Positions 8,505-17,455 of a DNA stretch of 64,000 bases are shown here, piece after piece. The stretch comes from a virus. The stretch spans positions 37,887 through 101,886 of the IMG/VR virus record IMGVR_UViG_3300028374_000008, one strand, 5' to 3'. The position numbers and the translations under genes are program-made. Each line of letters starts with the position of its first letter. The stretch's first letter is position 1. A model generated the notes under the pieces. It ran no database searches and was not told the DNA's origin. It was given only the letters and a program-made list of their open reading frames with translations.

Positions 8505-9523
8505 AGGTACGGCTTCAGTTGTGTGTAGAGCATCTTCTGCAGGTCGCCCGGCAGCGTCTCAATGAGCGCCTTGAACTGCGCAGGGTCGATGTCATCGCCG
8601 ACTTTGCAGTGATCTAAGACATCTTCTCCCAAGACGTCCTCGACTTCAGGCGCCATAGCCATGAGCTCTTTCATTGGCACGTCGTGCCCTGCGAGCTGGA
8701 TGGTGCGTGTGCTGGCGATCTTGTCCATGTTGAACACTGTCTCGACCGGGTTAAGCAATGTCCGGTCGTAACGCGGCCAGAACTCTGCCTGCTGGTCGAG
8801 GTCCTCGAGCATCCCTGCCAGCTTAATGAGCTGGTCACGGTCTTTGATGACGCCGCCACGTGGGAAGTTGTTCTCGATGGCCCACGCAAACTTCTGGAAG
8901 TCTGCAGCGCTCTCCACAGTCGGAGCGGCGCCAATGCGGGCTTCCACCCAATCAAGTAAGACGCCTGCATCGCAGGGGGTAAGACCTGCAAATTTGTAGA
9001 TGTCTTTGGGCAGCTGGTCTTCGTCGAGACCAAATGACGCTGCCTTCTCTACAAGCCTGGACGCCGCTTGGGTAAGTGTCGGCGCCATGAGCTTGTTCTT
9101 TTGCTCCAACAGAGCATGCGCGGACACGTCCACATCGCTCGCCTCTTTAACGAGAAGCGCGCCGTATTGTGGTAGAAGAAAGTGTTCAGCATCAGGCTGC
9201 TGGTCGGGTAACATTTCCGCCGCAGTCTTCTTTGGGTGCATCTCTTTTGCATCCAGTCCGAACATCTCCAGAGCGTTGTCGATGCGTTGCATCACGTTCT
9301 GGGGAACATGTGAAGCCTGCTTGGTCGCGTACGCCTTCGAAAGTAGACTGTGCTCCGGCGTGTGCACAGGAAAACGACGTACTTCGGGAAACGCGAATGC
9401 GGTGCCGGGCAGTCCCGGATCGTCCACAGATGCAGTCTTCACCTGCTGAATTGTTGTTGGATACTCACGAGCTATTTGCTGCAGAAGCAAGTGCTTCGTA
9501 TCCGTAAACTGGTCAACTAACAT
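8501..9523 (-). CDS. Hypothetical protein, possibly virion-associated
   Basis: 340 aa, soluble, rich in Leu, Asp and Ala, beginning MLVDQFTDTKHLLLQQIA. No catalytic motif is visible. Its start codon lies 11 bp from the divergent start of the VWA protein, so its promoter must sit within the neighbouring coding sequence. I cannot assign a role. Confidence 0.75.
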   Translation of the reverse strand: MLVDQFTDTKHLLLQQIAREYPTTIQQVKTASVDDPGLPGTAFAFPEVRRFPVHTPEHSLLSKAYATKQASHVPQNVMQRIDNALEMFGLDAKEMHPKKTAAEMLPDQQPDAEHFLLPQYGALLVKEASDVDVSAHALLEQKNKLMAPTLTQAASRLVEKAASFGLDEDQLPKDIYKFAGLTPCDAGVLLDWVEARIGAAPTVESAADFQKFAWAIENNFPRGGVIKDRDQLIKLAGMLEDLDQQAEFWPRYDRTLLNPVETVFNMDKIASTRTIQLAGHDVPMKELMAMAPEVEDVLGEDVLDHCKVGDDIDPAQFKALIETLPGDLQKMLYTQLKPYL

Positions 9524-9534
9524 AAGGAACCACC

Positions 9535-11304
9535 ATGCGAGTGGATGTAGAGGGCAATGCCCTGGAACCAGACGAAACCGTATCAGAAGAGCCCACAGAC
9601 GAGAAGGATCAAGACGATTACGTTGTCTTTGACCCCCAGCAAGATGCGCTGGGCAAATGGCTGGCGACGTTTACACACAACGACTTCGCCCGGGATAACC
9701 CGGACATGTCGGTGTACGCACGCATCATCCGGCAGCTCCGTATCGAACAGATGCCCGACAAGATGATGGCTGTGACCATCAAAAACGGGCGCCACACCCT
9801 CATGTACAACAACGAGTGGGCTGCCCAGTCCACGTTCCTCGAAGTCGTGGCGACGTTCGCGCACGAGGCGTTTCACATTCTCAACCGCGACATCCCTACG
9901 ATGCTGCGCTACCTGTCCGGGTTCCCCGCCGACATGCGTGGTTTCATCCACAGCCTCTACAACGTGGCGATGGACGCCGCGAACAACTGGCTGCTTGTCC
10001 AGAAGATGAGCCACATGAAGTACGGCTCAACAGGCCACTGGGTGCTGCCTGAGCCGATGGGCTTTCCCGGTAACCTGGACACCGACATCTATCAGCAGAT
10101 GTTGTTGGAGCGTGCCGACCAGCTCAAGCAACTGATGGACGAGATTGACGAGCAGATGGCGAAGTCCGGTGGACAGGGTCAACAGCCTCAACCAGGCCAA
10201 GGCCAGCCAGAAGACGGCCAGCCAGGTGAAGGAGAAGGTCAAGGCCAAGACCAGCCAGAAGACGGCGAGCCAGGTGAAGGAGAAGGTCAAGGCCAAGACC
10301 AGCCAGGAGACGGCGAGCCAGGTGAAGGAGAAGGTCAAGGCGACGGCGGAGGTCCCGGGCAAGGACAGCCGCAGCCCGGTGGGCCAGGCGGAGGTGACCC
10401 CATGGACAACATCGACTGGGATAAGTACGGCCCGGTCGTTGAAGCCGTGATGAAGCTGCGTGCACAGGAAAAGCACGACTGGTTCGATGAAAAACTCAAC
10501 CAGATGGCGCCGGAAGAGCTTGAGGCGCGGGCAGCCAACGCCGAGTCACAAGCACGTATGATCTCCATCAAAGCGCTTAAGGACCACAAGAAGCAGATCG
10601 GCAACCTGCCCGCGCACCTCGATCACCGTCTGAAAACACTCCTCGAAGAGGAAGCGGTTCCGTGGACAGCGATCCTGTCCAAGCTCATCGCAGCGCAGAT
10701 GCTTGCGCGGCGTCGTGCCACGATGACCCGCCCTGCCAAGCGTCGCTTCATTCTCTTCACCGAGGACGAGCAGGGTAACTACGTACGACGTGACATGCCT
10801 GCGCCGGCTTACCCAGGCTCCAAGCGTGAGCGTGAATTCGTCATCCTGTTCGCGATTGACACCTCCGGGTCGATGTCTGACCAGGAAGTCATGGAGGGCC
10901 TGTCTGAGATTCAAGGGCTCTTAAAGCGCGCCCCGCACTCCCACTGTATTGTCCTACAGTGCGACACGCACATCTCCGCAGCGCATGTGCTTGGTCCTGA
11001 CATGGACGTTGAGAAGTACGTTGAGGACATCGGACGTACATCCGGCGGCGGCACGCACTTCCTTGAGCCGTTCCGGCTTGCGCGTGCACTGGGCGGGCGG
11101 AGTAAAATGCCGCAGCTCCCCGAGGGGGCGCGCGAGATTCTTAAGCCGTACAAAAAAGCGGACCTCGTCGTCTATCACACCGACACCTACGGCGCGACGC
11201 CTGAGATGGACTTGCACCCTGGGTGCCCGACTCTCTGGACTGTGCCACGTGGCGGTAGCGTCTCCTTCAACCCCGCGTTTGGCCATGTCATCGTTCGAGA
11301 GTGA
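9535..11304 (+). CDS. VWA-domain protein with N-terminal HExxH metallopeptidase-like domain
   Basis: 589 aa. The N-terminal domain contains FAHEAFHIL (HExxH, about 109-113) as in VWA-associated putative metallopeptidases. A Gly/Gln/Pro/Glu-rich linker (about 215-295) holds three 16-residue repeats. The C-terminal VWA domain has a complete MIDAS start, DTSGSMS (about 442), then GRTSGGGTHF (about 500). Such proteins commonly pair with MoxR ATPases, as at 6535. SD AAGGA precedes ATG 9535. Exact activity in the phage is unknown; virion maturation, host remodelling or defence-like conflict are all possible. Confidence 0.85.
   Translation: MRVDVEGNALEPDETVSEEPTDEKDQDDYVVFDPQQDALGKWLATFTHNDFARDNPDMSVYARIIRQLRIEQMPDKMMAVTIKNGRHTLMYNNEWAAQSTFLEVVATFAHEAFHILNRDIPTMLRYLSGFPADMRGFIHSLYNVAMDAANNWLLVQKMSHMKYGSTGHWVLPEPMGFPGNLDTDIYQQMLLERADQLKQLMDEIDEQMAKSGGQGQQPQPGQGQPEDGQPGEGEGQGQDQPEDGEPGEGEGQGQDQPGDGEPGEGEGQGDGGGPGQGQPQPGGPGGGDPMDNIDWDKYGPVVEAVMKLRAQEKHDWFDEKLNQMAPEELEARAANAESQARMISIKALKDHKKQIGNLPAHLDHRLKTLLEEEAVPWTAILSKLIAAQMLARRRATMTRPAKRRFILFTEDEQGNYVRRDMPAPAYPGSKREREFVILFAIDTSGSMSDQEVMEGLSEIQGLLKRAPHSHCIVLQCDTHISAAHVLGPDMDVEKYVEDIGRTSGGGTHFLEPFRLARALGGRSKMPQLPEGAREILKPYKKADLVVYHTDTYGATPEMDLHPGCPTLWTVPRGGSVSFNPAFGHVIVRE
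10210..10341 (+). repeat. 48-bp in-frame tandem repeat in the VWA-protein linker
   Basis: Three units (10210-10257, 10258-10305, 10306-10341 partial) each encode about 16 residues of the type EDGEPGEGEGQGQDQP. The units are nearly identical, so copy number may vary by slippage without loss of frame. The segment is a flexible linker between the HExxH and VWA domains. Confidence 0.85.
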
Positions 11305-11527
11305 CCATGCGTCGTGGGGCGTGTCCGTTAGGTGGCGTACGCACAACGGGGCGCTGCACTGGCTTACCCTTTATCACCTAAACAGCACGTGGTGGCTTAC
11401 CCATGCCATCACGGGCAACACTTGGACGAGTAAAGCAGACAACGAACTTCAATTCACTGACGTAAAGGATGCGCATGCCGCGTTTTGTGCGTGTATGCGC
11501 GCCCTTTGCACGACCCCCTCACTGTGA
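11285..11527 (+). CDS. Small hypothetical protein, Trp-rich
   Basis: 80 aa beginning MSSFESDHASWGVSVRW; it overlaps the end of the VWA gene by 20 bp. Trp/His-rich with a Cys pair near the C-terminus (FCACMRALC). Its style (short beta strands, then a helical tail) resembles the 79-aa protein at 48873. It fills the space upstream of the RT operon, leaving no obvious room for a retron msr-msd RNA there. Confidence 0.55.
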   Translation: MSSFESDHASWGVSVRWRTHNGALHWLTLYHLNSTWWLTHAITGNTWTSKADNELQFTDVKDAHAAFCACMRALCTTPSL

Positions 11528-11533
11528 GGATGT

Positions 11534-12262
11534 ATGTACAAACTACGAGCCCACCGAGGCGACCAAGGCCTCCGTACACCGTTTCCCTTGATGTACTTTT
11601 TCACCCCCAAAGAAGCTCCAGAGTTTCGCAAAGCGTTTGAGACGTTCATTGGTTTCCCTGCACGCCACGCTCAGTCCATTAAGTGGGACGAGCTGCGTGT
11701 GCACCAGGTCGACGGAAAGACTCTTCCTGAGACCAAGACAGTCTTGGACATTATCCCTGACTTACTCGACCCGCGCCTCAAGTGGTCGGTGGCAATACCC
11801 ATCTTGGCAGTGTCGCAATGGGGCAAGCTCTTCACGCCCAACGACGCAGACGTTGCAGGTCTTCAAGCACAGAACGCAGAGCTTGAAGACGCCGACGCCC
11901 GGACGTGCGCGAAGTTTCTCGTGTCACGTAGCTGGGGCAACTACAAAGCCACACGCGGACAACCCCAGCCGCGCCCGGCCTACCCGATGACAGCCTACCT
12001 CGTTGATCGGGACGGCGTGCATGCTCCGCTGTGCAACGCATGTCCCCGTGTGCTTCTGCACGAGGCAGGCCAGTGCCAGATCGGTGACAACATATGCTTT
12101 GCTCACCTGCAAAACTTTGCGGCGGACAACACCTTCTACAAGAAACTCTCAAAATACCAAGACCTCGAAGGAGACGAAGACGATGGCGTACAAAAAGGGA
12201 ATGCTGGACAACCTCAAGACCCCGAAGATACCGGCACACCTGAGCCTCCCCAAGCCGATTGA
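11534..12262 (+). CDS. Hypothetical protein, first gene of the RT operon
   Basis: 242 aa beginning MYKLRAHRGDQGLRTPF. A Cys cluster (CNACPRVLLHEAGQC...C, about 173-195) resembles a metal-binding site; the tail is acidic and Pro-rich. The last 80 bp overlap the reverse transcriptase start, indicating translational coupling. No family recognised; it is a candidate partner or substrate of the RT. Confidence 0.7.
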   Translation: MYKLRAHRGDQGLRTPFPLMYFFTPKEAPEFRKAFETFIGFPARHAQSIKWDELRVHQVDGKTLPETKTVLDIIPDLLDPRLKWSVAIPILAVSQWGKLFTPNDADVAGLQAQNAELEDADARTCAKFLVSRSWGNYKATRGQPQPRPAYPMTAYLVDRDGVHAPLCNACPRVLLHEAGQCQIGDNICFAHLQNFAADNTFYKKLSKYQDLEGDEDDGVQKGNAGQPQDPEDTGTPEPPQAD

Positions 12263-13250
12263 CGACGTGTCTTTGGCGTTCAGCCTCGGCATCCAAAACA
12301 AGACGATGTGGTGGCTCGTTCACATCAACGACTACACGCTCATCCAGGCAGGATCAGGGGCCTACACCTTGTTCGACATCCCCAAAAAGAGCGGAGGAAA
12401 ACGCACCATCCACGCGCCGCACCCGCGCTTAAAAGAGGTGCAGAAGGCTATCCTCGTCACGTACCTCGAGCCCTTCCCGGTGCCCGAGCATGTCGGGGCG
12501 TTTGTGAAAGGGCGCGGACTCAACCACACCAGCGAACAACACGTCGGGGCGAAGTACCAGATCACACTGGACCTAAAAGACTTCTTCACGACGACACGGC
12601 GCCAGTGGGTGCGCGATGTGCTCTACAAGGTAGGCTACAACCGTGACGTGGTGCGGCCTTTGGCCTCGCTTATGACGGTACCCATCGCTCTTAAAAATGG
12701 ACATAAAGTAGGCGTCGTTCCGCAGGGTGGTCCTACCTCAGGCATGATTGCCAACCTGGTTGCTATGGACCGGCTAGACACTCCCATCCACAACTTCTTG
12801 GAGACGAGCGTTGGGACGGACAACTTTGTCTACACCCGGTACGCTGATGACCTTGTCGTGTCCTTTTTCGTTAACCTAGACGACGCGCGTATCAAGCAGA
12901 TCACAGACGACCTGTTCGACATCATCACGACGTCTGGGTACGCGGTGAACTTCAAGAAGGTTCGTCACACCAAAGAAGGTGCGCCGATGAAGGTCTTGGG
13001 GCACACCGTCAACGTGAAGGTCAACGTTCCTCAGGAAGTTTACCGGCGGCTACGCGCCATCGCACACAACTGTGCGACCCACGGACTGGAGACGCAGTAC
13101 CAACGATATGGCGCGGGCGATGTCGCTCAACTCATCAACAAACTACGCGGAGAAATTACTTACTGGAGCTCTGTAAACCCGGAGCGTATGTCAGATATCG
13201 TCGTTGATTTCCAACACGCATTGGAGAACCGATGCAGTACTACACCTTAA
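12183..13250 (+). CDS. Retron-like reverse transcriptase
   Basis: 355 aa. The fingers motif SGGKRTIHAPHPRLKEVQ (about 70-87) is followed by GAFVKGRGL, catalytic motif 3 LDLKDFF (D130), motif 4 PQGGPTSGMIANL (180-192), motif 5 YADD (220-223), and a thumb-like tail LRGEITYWSSVNPE. Retron-type hallmarks are present but altered: the NAxxH position reads TSEQH (116-120) and the VTG position reads VLG (271-273). Motif 4 lacks the SQ signature of diversity-generating RTs, and no maturase domain is present. Both flanking genes overlap it (80 bp upstream, 19 bp downstream). No msr-msd RNA is evident. It could be a domesticated retron/UG-like RT used in superinfection defence or genome maintenance. Confidence 0.88.
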   Translation: MAYKKGMLDNLKTPKIPAHLSLPKPIDDVSLAFSLGIQNKTMWWLVHINDYTLIQAGSGAYTLFDIPKKSGGKRTIHAPHPRLKEVQKAILVTYLEPFPVPEHVGAFVKGRGLNHTSEQHVGAKYQITLDLKDFFTTTRRQWVRDVLYKVGYNRDVVRPLASLMTVPIALKNGHKVGVVPQGGPTSGMIANLVAMDRLDTPIHNFLETSVGTDNFVYTRYADDLVVSFFVNLDDARIKQITDDLFDIITTSGYAVNFKKVRHTKEGAPMKVLGHTVNVKVNVPQEVYRRLRAIAHNCATHGLETQYQRYGAGDVAQLINKLRGEITYWSSVNPERMSDIVVDFQHALENRCSTTP

Positions 13251-14821
13251 CGCATGTTCGGAGCGCCAACACACGTACCGCGTGTAAAAATGTGGTCGTG
13301 CTTTCTTCCCCCAAACACACACCTATTACCTGCCAGGACATTGACGTTGTGCTACGCAAAGTAGGCGCGCATGACTACTGGGAGCACCCTTGGGCAAGCG
13401 TAACCGTTGACGCGTCTGTCCTGAGAAGCAACACGCAGGGGTACCGAGTTGCGTCCTCTGAGCCCCGCCACACCGCTGTAGTGGCGCCCAGCGTCGACGT
13501 GTTTACGGACGTAGACATGACGACGCCTCTGACAGGCTTTCGGCTCGGCTTCCACGTCAAGGGAGCTGAGTCGATAAGCTGGCCCTTTGAAGAGCTGCGT
13601 TCAGAGTGTCACCTCGTGTGGGCGCTTACGTCGTCCGTATGTAAGACCTGCAAAATGAACAACCAGTTGGCGTGCCGGTGGGCGCTCTTCACGAAAAAAC
13701 TTCGTGGGATGGGTGTCACAAAAGCCCACGAGCAGTTTTATGCGTGGTCTTCGCTGCATTTTCAGCAGAAGAATCTGCGCGATCCTGCACCTATTGTCCC
13801 TGTTGAAGGTCTTCCCCTTAACGCTGAGACGTGTATTGGACGCCGCGCATGGAACCTGGCGTACGACGAGACGATGGTAAAGCGGGCAGGGGACGTGGGC
13901 ACGTATGAGTACATTTCGGCGTATTACACCAGCGCGTGGAGCGCAACGAACACGCGCTGGAAAACCGACACGGGTGCGTGCAGCGTCATCAAGCATGACC
14001 CCGACACTATTCAAAGACGCGTCCGGGCCAAGTCCAACCAGGCGTCTAACGCAGCGACTGCGCGGGAGCGGCGTTCCGATATTTGCGGCACGAAAGAGGA
14101 GGCGTGCTATCTCGAAGACAGGTGTTCGCTGTGGCGTCGTCAAAACTCATGCGTACGTATGCAATCCGAGAGTGACTTTTCGGCGTATGCGGAGCAGCAC
14201 TTCGACGAAAACCCAGAGGAGCTGGCGCCTCCTCAGATGCTCTACTTGTCGTCTTTGGTAGCAGGTCGTGAGTTTGACCTCATTGACGAGCGCACGGAGC
14301 ACGTCCGTGGAAGCACGATGGGTGGCGCGGCGAAGCAGTCGCGTTACGCGTCGTCTCTTTTTTGGAGCATCCTAACGGACTCAGGACGCCGGACGCTGCG
14401 GTTTCATTCGTGGCTTGAGCTTACGCAGCACATCCGCCGGTATGCTCCCTGGGAGTTGTCGTTCTTTGAAGATGCGAAGAAGAAGGCGGATGCGTTGGTG
14501 TGCGACGTAAACCCGGAGTCGTTGCGTCTTTCTACGCTGCGCCTTTCGGGGCGTGTGCGCGTGCGCTCAGGGTTTGGCTACAGCTCGTATAGTCCCATTG
14601 GCATATGTGTCTACCCGCTGCCTGCGTATCCCGAAGACCCCAACTATGTATGGTCGTTTAAGCCAAGCATGCGGTTTGAGGATGGCTCATCGCGCTCTCC
14701 GCACACCGTTCGGTCTTACATGTACGGCTACAAGTTCTTAGGGCTAACGCCGCCGCACCTCTTCACGCCTAAGCCAGGCTCTCCCCTAAAGGTTTACACC
14801 TACGATGTGGGCGGCGAGTAG
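13232..14821 (+). CDS. Hypothetical Cys-rich protein, third gene of the RT operon
   Basis: 529 aa. Two Cys clusters are seen: CKTCKMNNQLAC (about 130-142) and a run of four Cys (CGTKEEACYLEDRC...C, about 285-305). The rest is Arg/Tyr/Trp-rich mixed alpha/beta. It overlaps the RT by 19 bp and the convergent gene at 14800 by 22 bp. No known retron effector is recognised. By position it could be the effector or nucleic-acid partner of the RT; that is inference. Confidence 0.75.
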   Translation: MQYYTLTHVRSANTRTACKNVVVLSSPKHTPITCQDIDVVLRKVGAHDYWEHPWASVTVDASVLRSNTQGYRVASSEPRHTAVVAPSVDVFTDVDMTTPLTGFRLGFHVKGAESISWPFEELRSECHLVWALTSSVCKTCKMNNQLACRWALFTKKLRGMGVTKAHEQFYAWSSLHFQQKNLRDPAPIVPVEGLPLNAETCIGRRAWNLAYDETMVKRAGDVGTYEYISAYYTSAWSATNTRWKTDTGACSVIKHDPDTIQRRVRAKSNQASNAATARERRSDICGTKEEACYLEDRCSLWRRQNSCVRMQSESDFSAYAEQHFDENPEELAPPQMLYLSSLVAGREFDLIDERTEHVRGSTMGGAAKQSRYASSLFWSILTDSGRRTLRFHSWLELTQHIRRYAPWELSFFEDAKKKADALVCDVNPESLRLSTLRLSGRVRVRSGFGYSSYSPIGICVYPLPAYPEDPNYVWSFKPSMRFEDGSSRSPHTVRSYMYGYKFLGLTPPHLFTPKPGSPLKVYTYDVGGE

Positions 14822-15849
14822 GCCGGGCACAGGTCCACAACTTCAGCCAGCAAGCGCGTCTCTTCGCGCTCCAAGGATTCTTGGACCTGCTGGGAATCAG
14901 AGAGCTCTCGCGTGCACGTTTCAAGTGCCGTGAGAGCCTCATTTTTAGCTGTGGTAGCTGCGTCGCGTATCGTTGTCTGCGCGGAGATCTGCGTGGTCAC
15001 GGCTGCGATCTCTGCAGTGATTGTAGAGATGCTGTTACTCAAAGTGACAACCGCATCCTCAAAGCCGCCGGTGTCGTAGTACTCGACGTACAGTGCGCCG
15101 GTGGGGTTTAGAAGCTCATCGTCAACGGTGTCACGTGGCACACCCGCGGCGAATGATACGCGCTGGTTGTTCCATGTGCTGATGGCCGCAACGATGTCTG
15201 CTGCAAGGCTTGTCGACGCAGACTGTATGGCAGTCAAAGCGTTGAGCCCAGCAGTCAGTGCTGTCTTGCTGCGATCGAGCGCACTGAGCGTCGTGTTGGC
15301 GTCAGCCTCGGTTGCGGCGGCGTCGTCGTAGGTGTCTTGGAGTTCGTCACACGACGCCTGCTTCTCGGTGACCGTTGTGTCCTGTGCGGTGCGCTCGTCG
15401 CGTTTTTCTGTGTACGCAGAGATCGCTGGCGTGAGTATGCCGATGTCTGCAGCAGGGAACGACAGATTCTCTGCTGGGTCGGACAAGAACACGTCAATGA
15501 AGGCCTGGTAGTCGACGACCAGGGCGTTGACGCGCTCCTGCAAGAAGTCCTTCCCTGCGATAGCAGTGTTGATGTTTTCGTAGCGGTTGATGACCGTCGA
15601 GGAACGGAAGAATGACGCTTCGTTCGTGACCGCCAGAGCCCGGCTTGTTGCGAGCACTGCCAGGTCCGCGGGCGTTGCCACCCGTGCCAAGATGTCTTGC
15701 TTAGGATCGTCTTCGTCGATGATCTCTAATACAAACGCGCCAAAGTCTGGCAAGTCGCCGCGGTCCGTGACCGTAGATGTAACAACATACTCGACGGTGA
15801 CGCCGTCGATCTCTGCCGTGCGTAGCTGTGTTGCCAGCGTAGGTGCCAT
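14800..15849 (-). CDS. Predicted coiled-coil virion-like protein
   Basis: 349 aa, acidic and Ala/Thr-rich, with long heptad-like helices in the C-terminal half. The N-terminal ~115 residues look related to the preceding gene (15849): both run from a beta-rich start to a segment with RYxxI followed by a helix (NALVVDYQAFIDVFL against AALTTLVTEYNAGLTTFL). It starts in TAATG contact with that gene. Probably a structural or fibre-associated protein; no firm family. Confidence 0.7.
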   Translation of the reverse strand: MAPTLATQLRTAEIDGVTVEYVVTSTVTDRGDLPDFGAFVLEIIDEDDPKQDILARVATPADLAVLATSRALAVTNEASFFRSSTVINRYENINTAIAGKDFLQERVNALVVDYQAFIDVFLSDPAENLSFPAADIGILTPAISAYTEKRDERTAQDTTVTEKQASCDELQDTYDDAAATEADANTTLSALDRSKTALTAGLNALTAIQSASTSLAADIVAAISTWNNQRVSFAAGVPRDTVDDELLNPTGALYVEYYDTGGFEDAVVTLSNSISTITAEIAAVTTQISAQTTIRDAATTAKNEALTALETCTRELSDSQQVQESLEREETRLLAEVVDLCPAYSPPTS

Positions 15850-16208
15850 TAGGAGTACGTATTCGTGTTGGAACCAAGGAACGTAGTGAGGCCCGCGTTG
15901 TACTCTGTGACGAGCGTTGTCAAAGCCGCGTCCACATTCGTGCGCGCAGTATCGCCGTCTGTAATAGAGTCGTAGCGCCCCGTGACTTCTGACTGGCGGT
16001 AGAACGCTGTGCCGTCTGTGCGCGTCGTCGGGTAGATCAAGTCGCCGGGTGTAATGGTCCGTATAAACGTGTTGTCTGAGAAGCGCAGAAGGAAGACTTC
16101 TTCCGGCATATCGGTGGCAGTATCAACGGTCCATGTTACCGTGTAGACGGTGTTCCCGTCGCCGTCGGTCTCCGTACCGCCTTCGTCTGTGACTTCAATG
16201 GACGCCAT
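15849..16208 (-). CDS. Small virion-like protein related to the N-terminus of its neighbour
   Basis: 119 aa beginning MASIEVTDEGGTET; start chosen at the ATG at 16208 because a longer frame would run into the RuvC promoter region. It shares its overall pattern with residues 1-115 of the 349-aa protein downstream, suggesting tandem duplication followed by extension of one copy. Function unknown. Confidence 0.65.
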   Translation of the reverse strand: MASIEVTDEGGTETDGDGNTVYTVTWTVDTATDMPEEVFLLRFSDNTFIRTITPGDLIYPTTRTDGTAFYRQSEVTGRYDSITDGDTARTNVDAALTTLVTEYNAGLTTFLGSNTNTYS

Positions 16209-16261
16209 TTCAACCTCGTTGTGTGCGCGATCACTATACTGAAACCCTACGGCACTGCGCA
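16209..16261. promoter_or_regulatory. Divergent intergenic region with candidate promoter
   Basis: 53 bp between divergent starts. On the minus strand TTGCGC, an 18-bp spacer and TATAGT form a plausible sigma70-type promoter. On the plus strand CACTATACT offers a -10 for the RuvC gene. Only sequence resemblance supports this. Confidence 0.3.
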
Positions 16262-16777
16262 ATGAACTTCATCGGCATTGACCAATCTATGCGGCACACA
16301 GGTGTGTGTTTACTGAGTAAACACGACGAACCAAAGCTGTGGCTCATCGAGCCTGAGCATAAAGGGCCCGTGCTGCTGGGTTACATTTTCGACCGCATCG
16401 CTGGCATCCTTGATGTTACAACACCTGTGGCTGCTGCCGTAGAGGGCGGATCATTTGGCAGCCGAGGTCGGTTGTTTGACTTAGGTGAGGTCCACGGCGT
16501 GGTGATGTTGGCTCTGCTCCAGGCCCGCACAAGCATTGTTGATGTTGCCCCGTCGCAGCTAAAGAAATTCCAGACGGGCAAGTCTGGTGCACGCAAAGAG
16601 TGGATGGTCGAAGCCGCCAACGACTTTCTTGGCTACGAGATAGACGACGACAACCTGGCTGATGCGGTGGGCCTTGCGCGCATCGCTCGAGCCGTCCACC
16701 TACAGGACGCTACGACGCGCGCCGAAGCCGAGGTCGTACACAAACTTACAAACTCTGATCGGTACTACAAACTATGA
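16262..16777 (+). CDS. RuvC-like Holliday junction resolvase
   Basis: 171 aa with the RNase H-like resolvase order: D7 in IGIDQSMRHTG, E61 in AAVEGGSFG, an LFDLGEVHGV strand/helix, VDVAPSQLKKFQTGKSGARK, and acidic DDDNLADAVGLARIA (D128-D134). Such phage enzymes cleave branched DNA before packaging or during recombination. The start at 16262 is chosen by homology-like N-terminus MNFIGID; the ORF extends 39 bp upstream without support. It overlaps the next gene by 4 bp. Confidence 0.87.
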   Translation: MNFIGIDQSMRHTGVCLLSKHDEPKLWLIEPEHKGPVLLGYIFDRIAGILDVTTPVAAAVEGGSFGSRGRLFDLGEVHGVVMLALLQARTSIVDVAPSQLKKFQTGKSGARKEWMVEAANDFLGYEIDDDNLADAVGLARIARAVHLQDATTRAEAEVVHKLTNSDRYYKL

Positions 16778-17073
16778 AACCTGAACAACGTATTGGACTT
16801 ACGCCCATTCACGTACGCTTGGCAGCGTCGATGCTCACCAAAGGCGAGGGCCACCACCCGTGTGAACGCCTTGGGTACACTACCGCACTTGTTGAAACCG
16901 TTGAGGATTGGCACAACCGCGCGCTCGATGACCAGCCCGCTGCGTACTTCATGGAGATGCGGGTTAATTTCTACTCAGGGACACGTCGTGTACGCTGGGT
17001 AGACTTCAAGCTCAGCATGACGGGCGGGGGCGGTCAGCCTGCGTTCACAGTCCACGAGGCCGACGATGAGTAA
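16774..17073 (+). CDS. Small hypothetical protein
   Basis: 99 aa, begins MKPEQRIGLTPIHVRLA; ATGA overlap with the resolvase gene and an 8-bp overlap with the next. Mixed alpha/beta with no recognised motif. It is probably translated as part of the resolvase operon. Confidence 0.65.
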   Translation: MKPEQRIGLTPIHVRLAASMLTKGEGHHPCERLGYTTALVETVEDWHNRALDDQPAAYFMEMRVNFYSGTRRVRWVDFKLSMTGGGGQPAFTVHEADDE

Positions 17074-17455
17074 CTACCAGCCCTACCGCAACTTCATAGA
17101 ATTTCGGTACGCCTACGGGCGCGTGCTAATTCTTCGTGATGCGCTGCCCACAGGGAGACAGCTCAGCACGGCGTGCCGAGCGCTGTGCGCGGTGTTCGGT
17201 CAACACACAAAGCGCATCAACGAAGACAACCCCATCATCAGTGTCGGCAAGCCTGGTATCAGTGTCTTAAAGAAGAAGTGGTTGTTCTTGGAGATTTACG
17301 ATGCTGCGGGCTTGGACGACGAGTTCAAAGAGACAATCCTGCGCGGCATACCGCGGCCTATGCTAGACGCTGTTTACGCCTCAGGAATCATGCTCGCTGA
17401 CGACATCAAGCTCTTTCCACCTGTCGTAGATCACGCCAGCGACACGCTCGTCTGA
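17066..17455 (+). CDS. Small hypothetical protein
   Basis: 129 aa beginning MSNYQPYRNFIEFRYAYG. No known domain. Its last 75 bp overlap, on the opposite strand, the end of the membrane HExxH gene; both frames look protein-like, so the overlap is probably real. Confidence 0.65.
   Translation: MSNYQPYRNFIEFRYAYGRVLILRDALPTGRQLSTACRALCAVFGQHTKRINEDNPIISVGKPGISVLKKKWLFLEIYDAAGLDDEFKETILRGIPRPMLDAVYASGIMLADDIKLFPPVVDHASDTLV

Noticed and set aside
12183-13250. Diversity-generating retroelement
   Set aside because: RT motif 4 reads QGGPTSG rather than the DGR SQ type. No adenine-rich template/variable repeat pair was seen near the RT, and fibre ends show no matching repeat.
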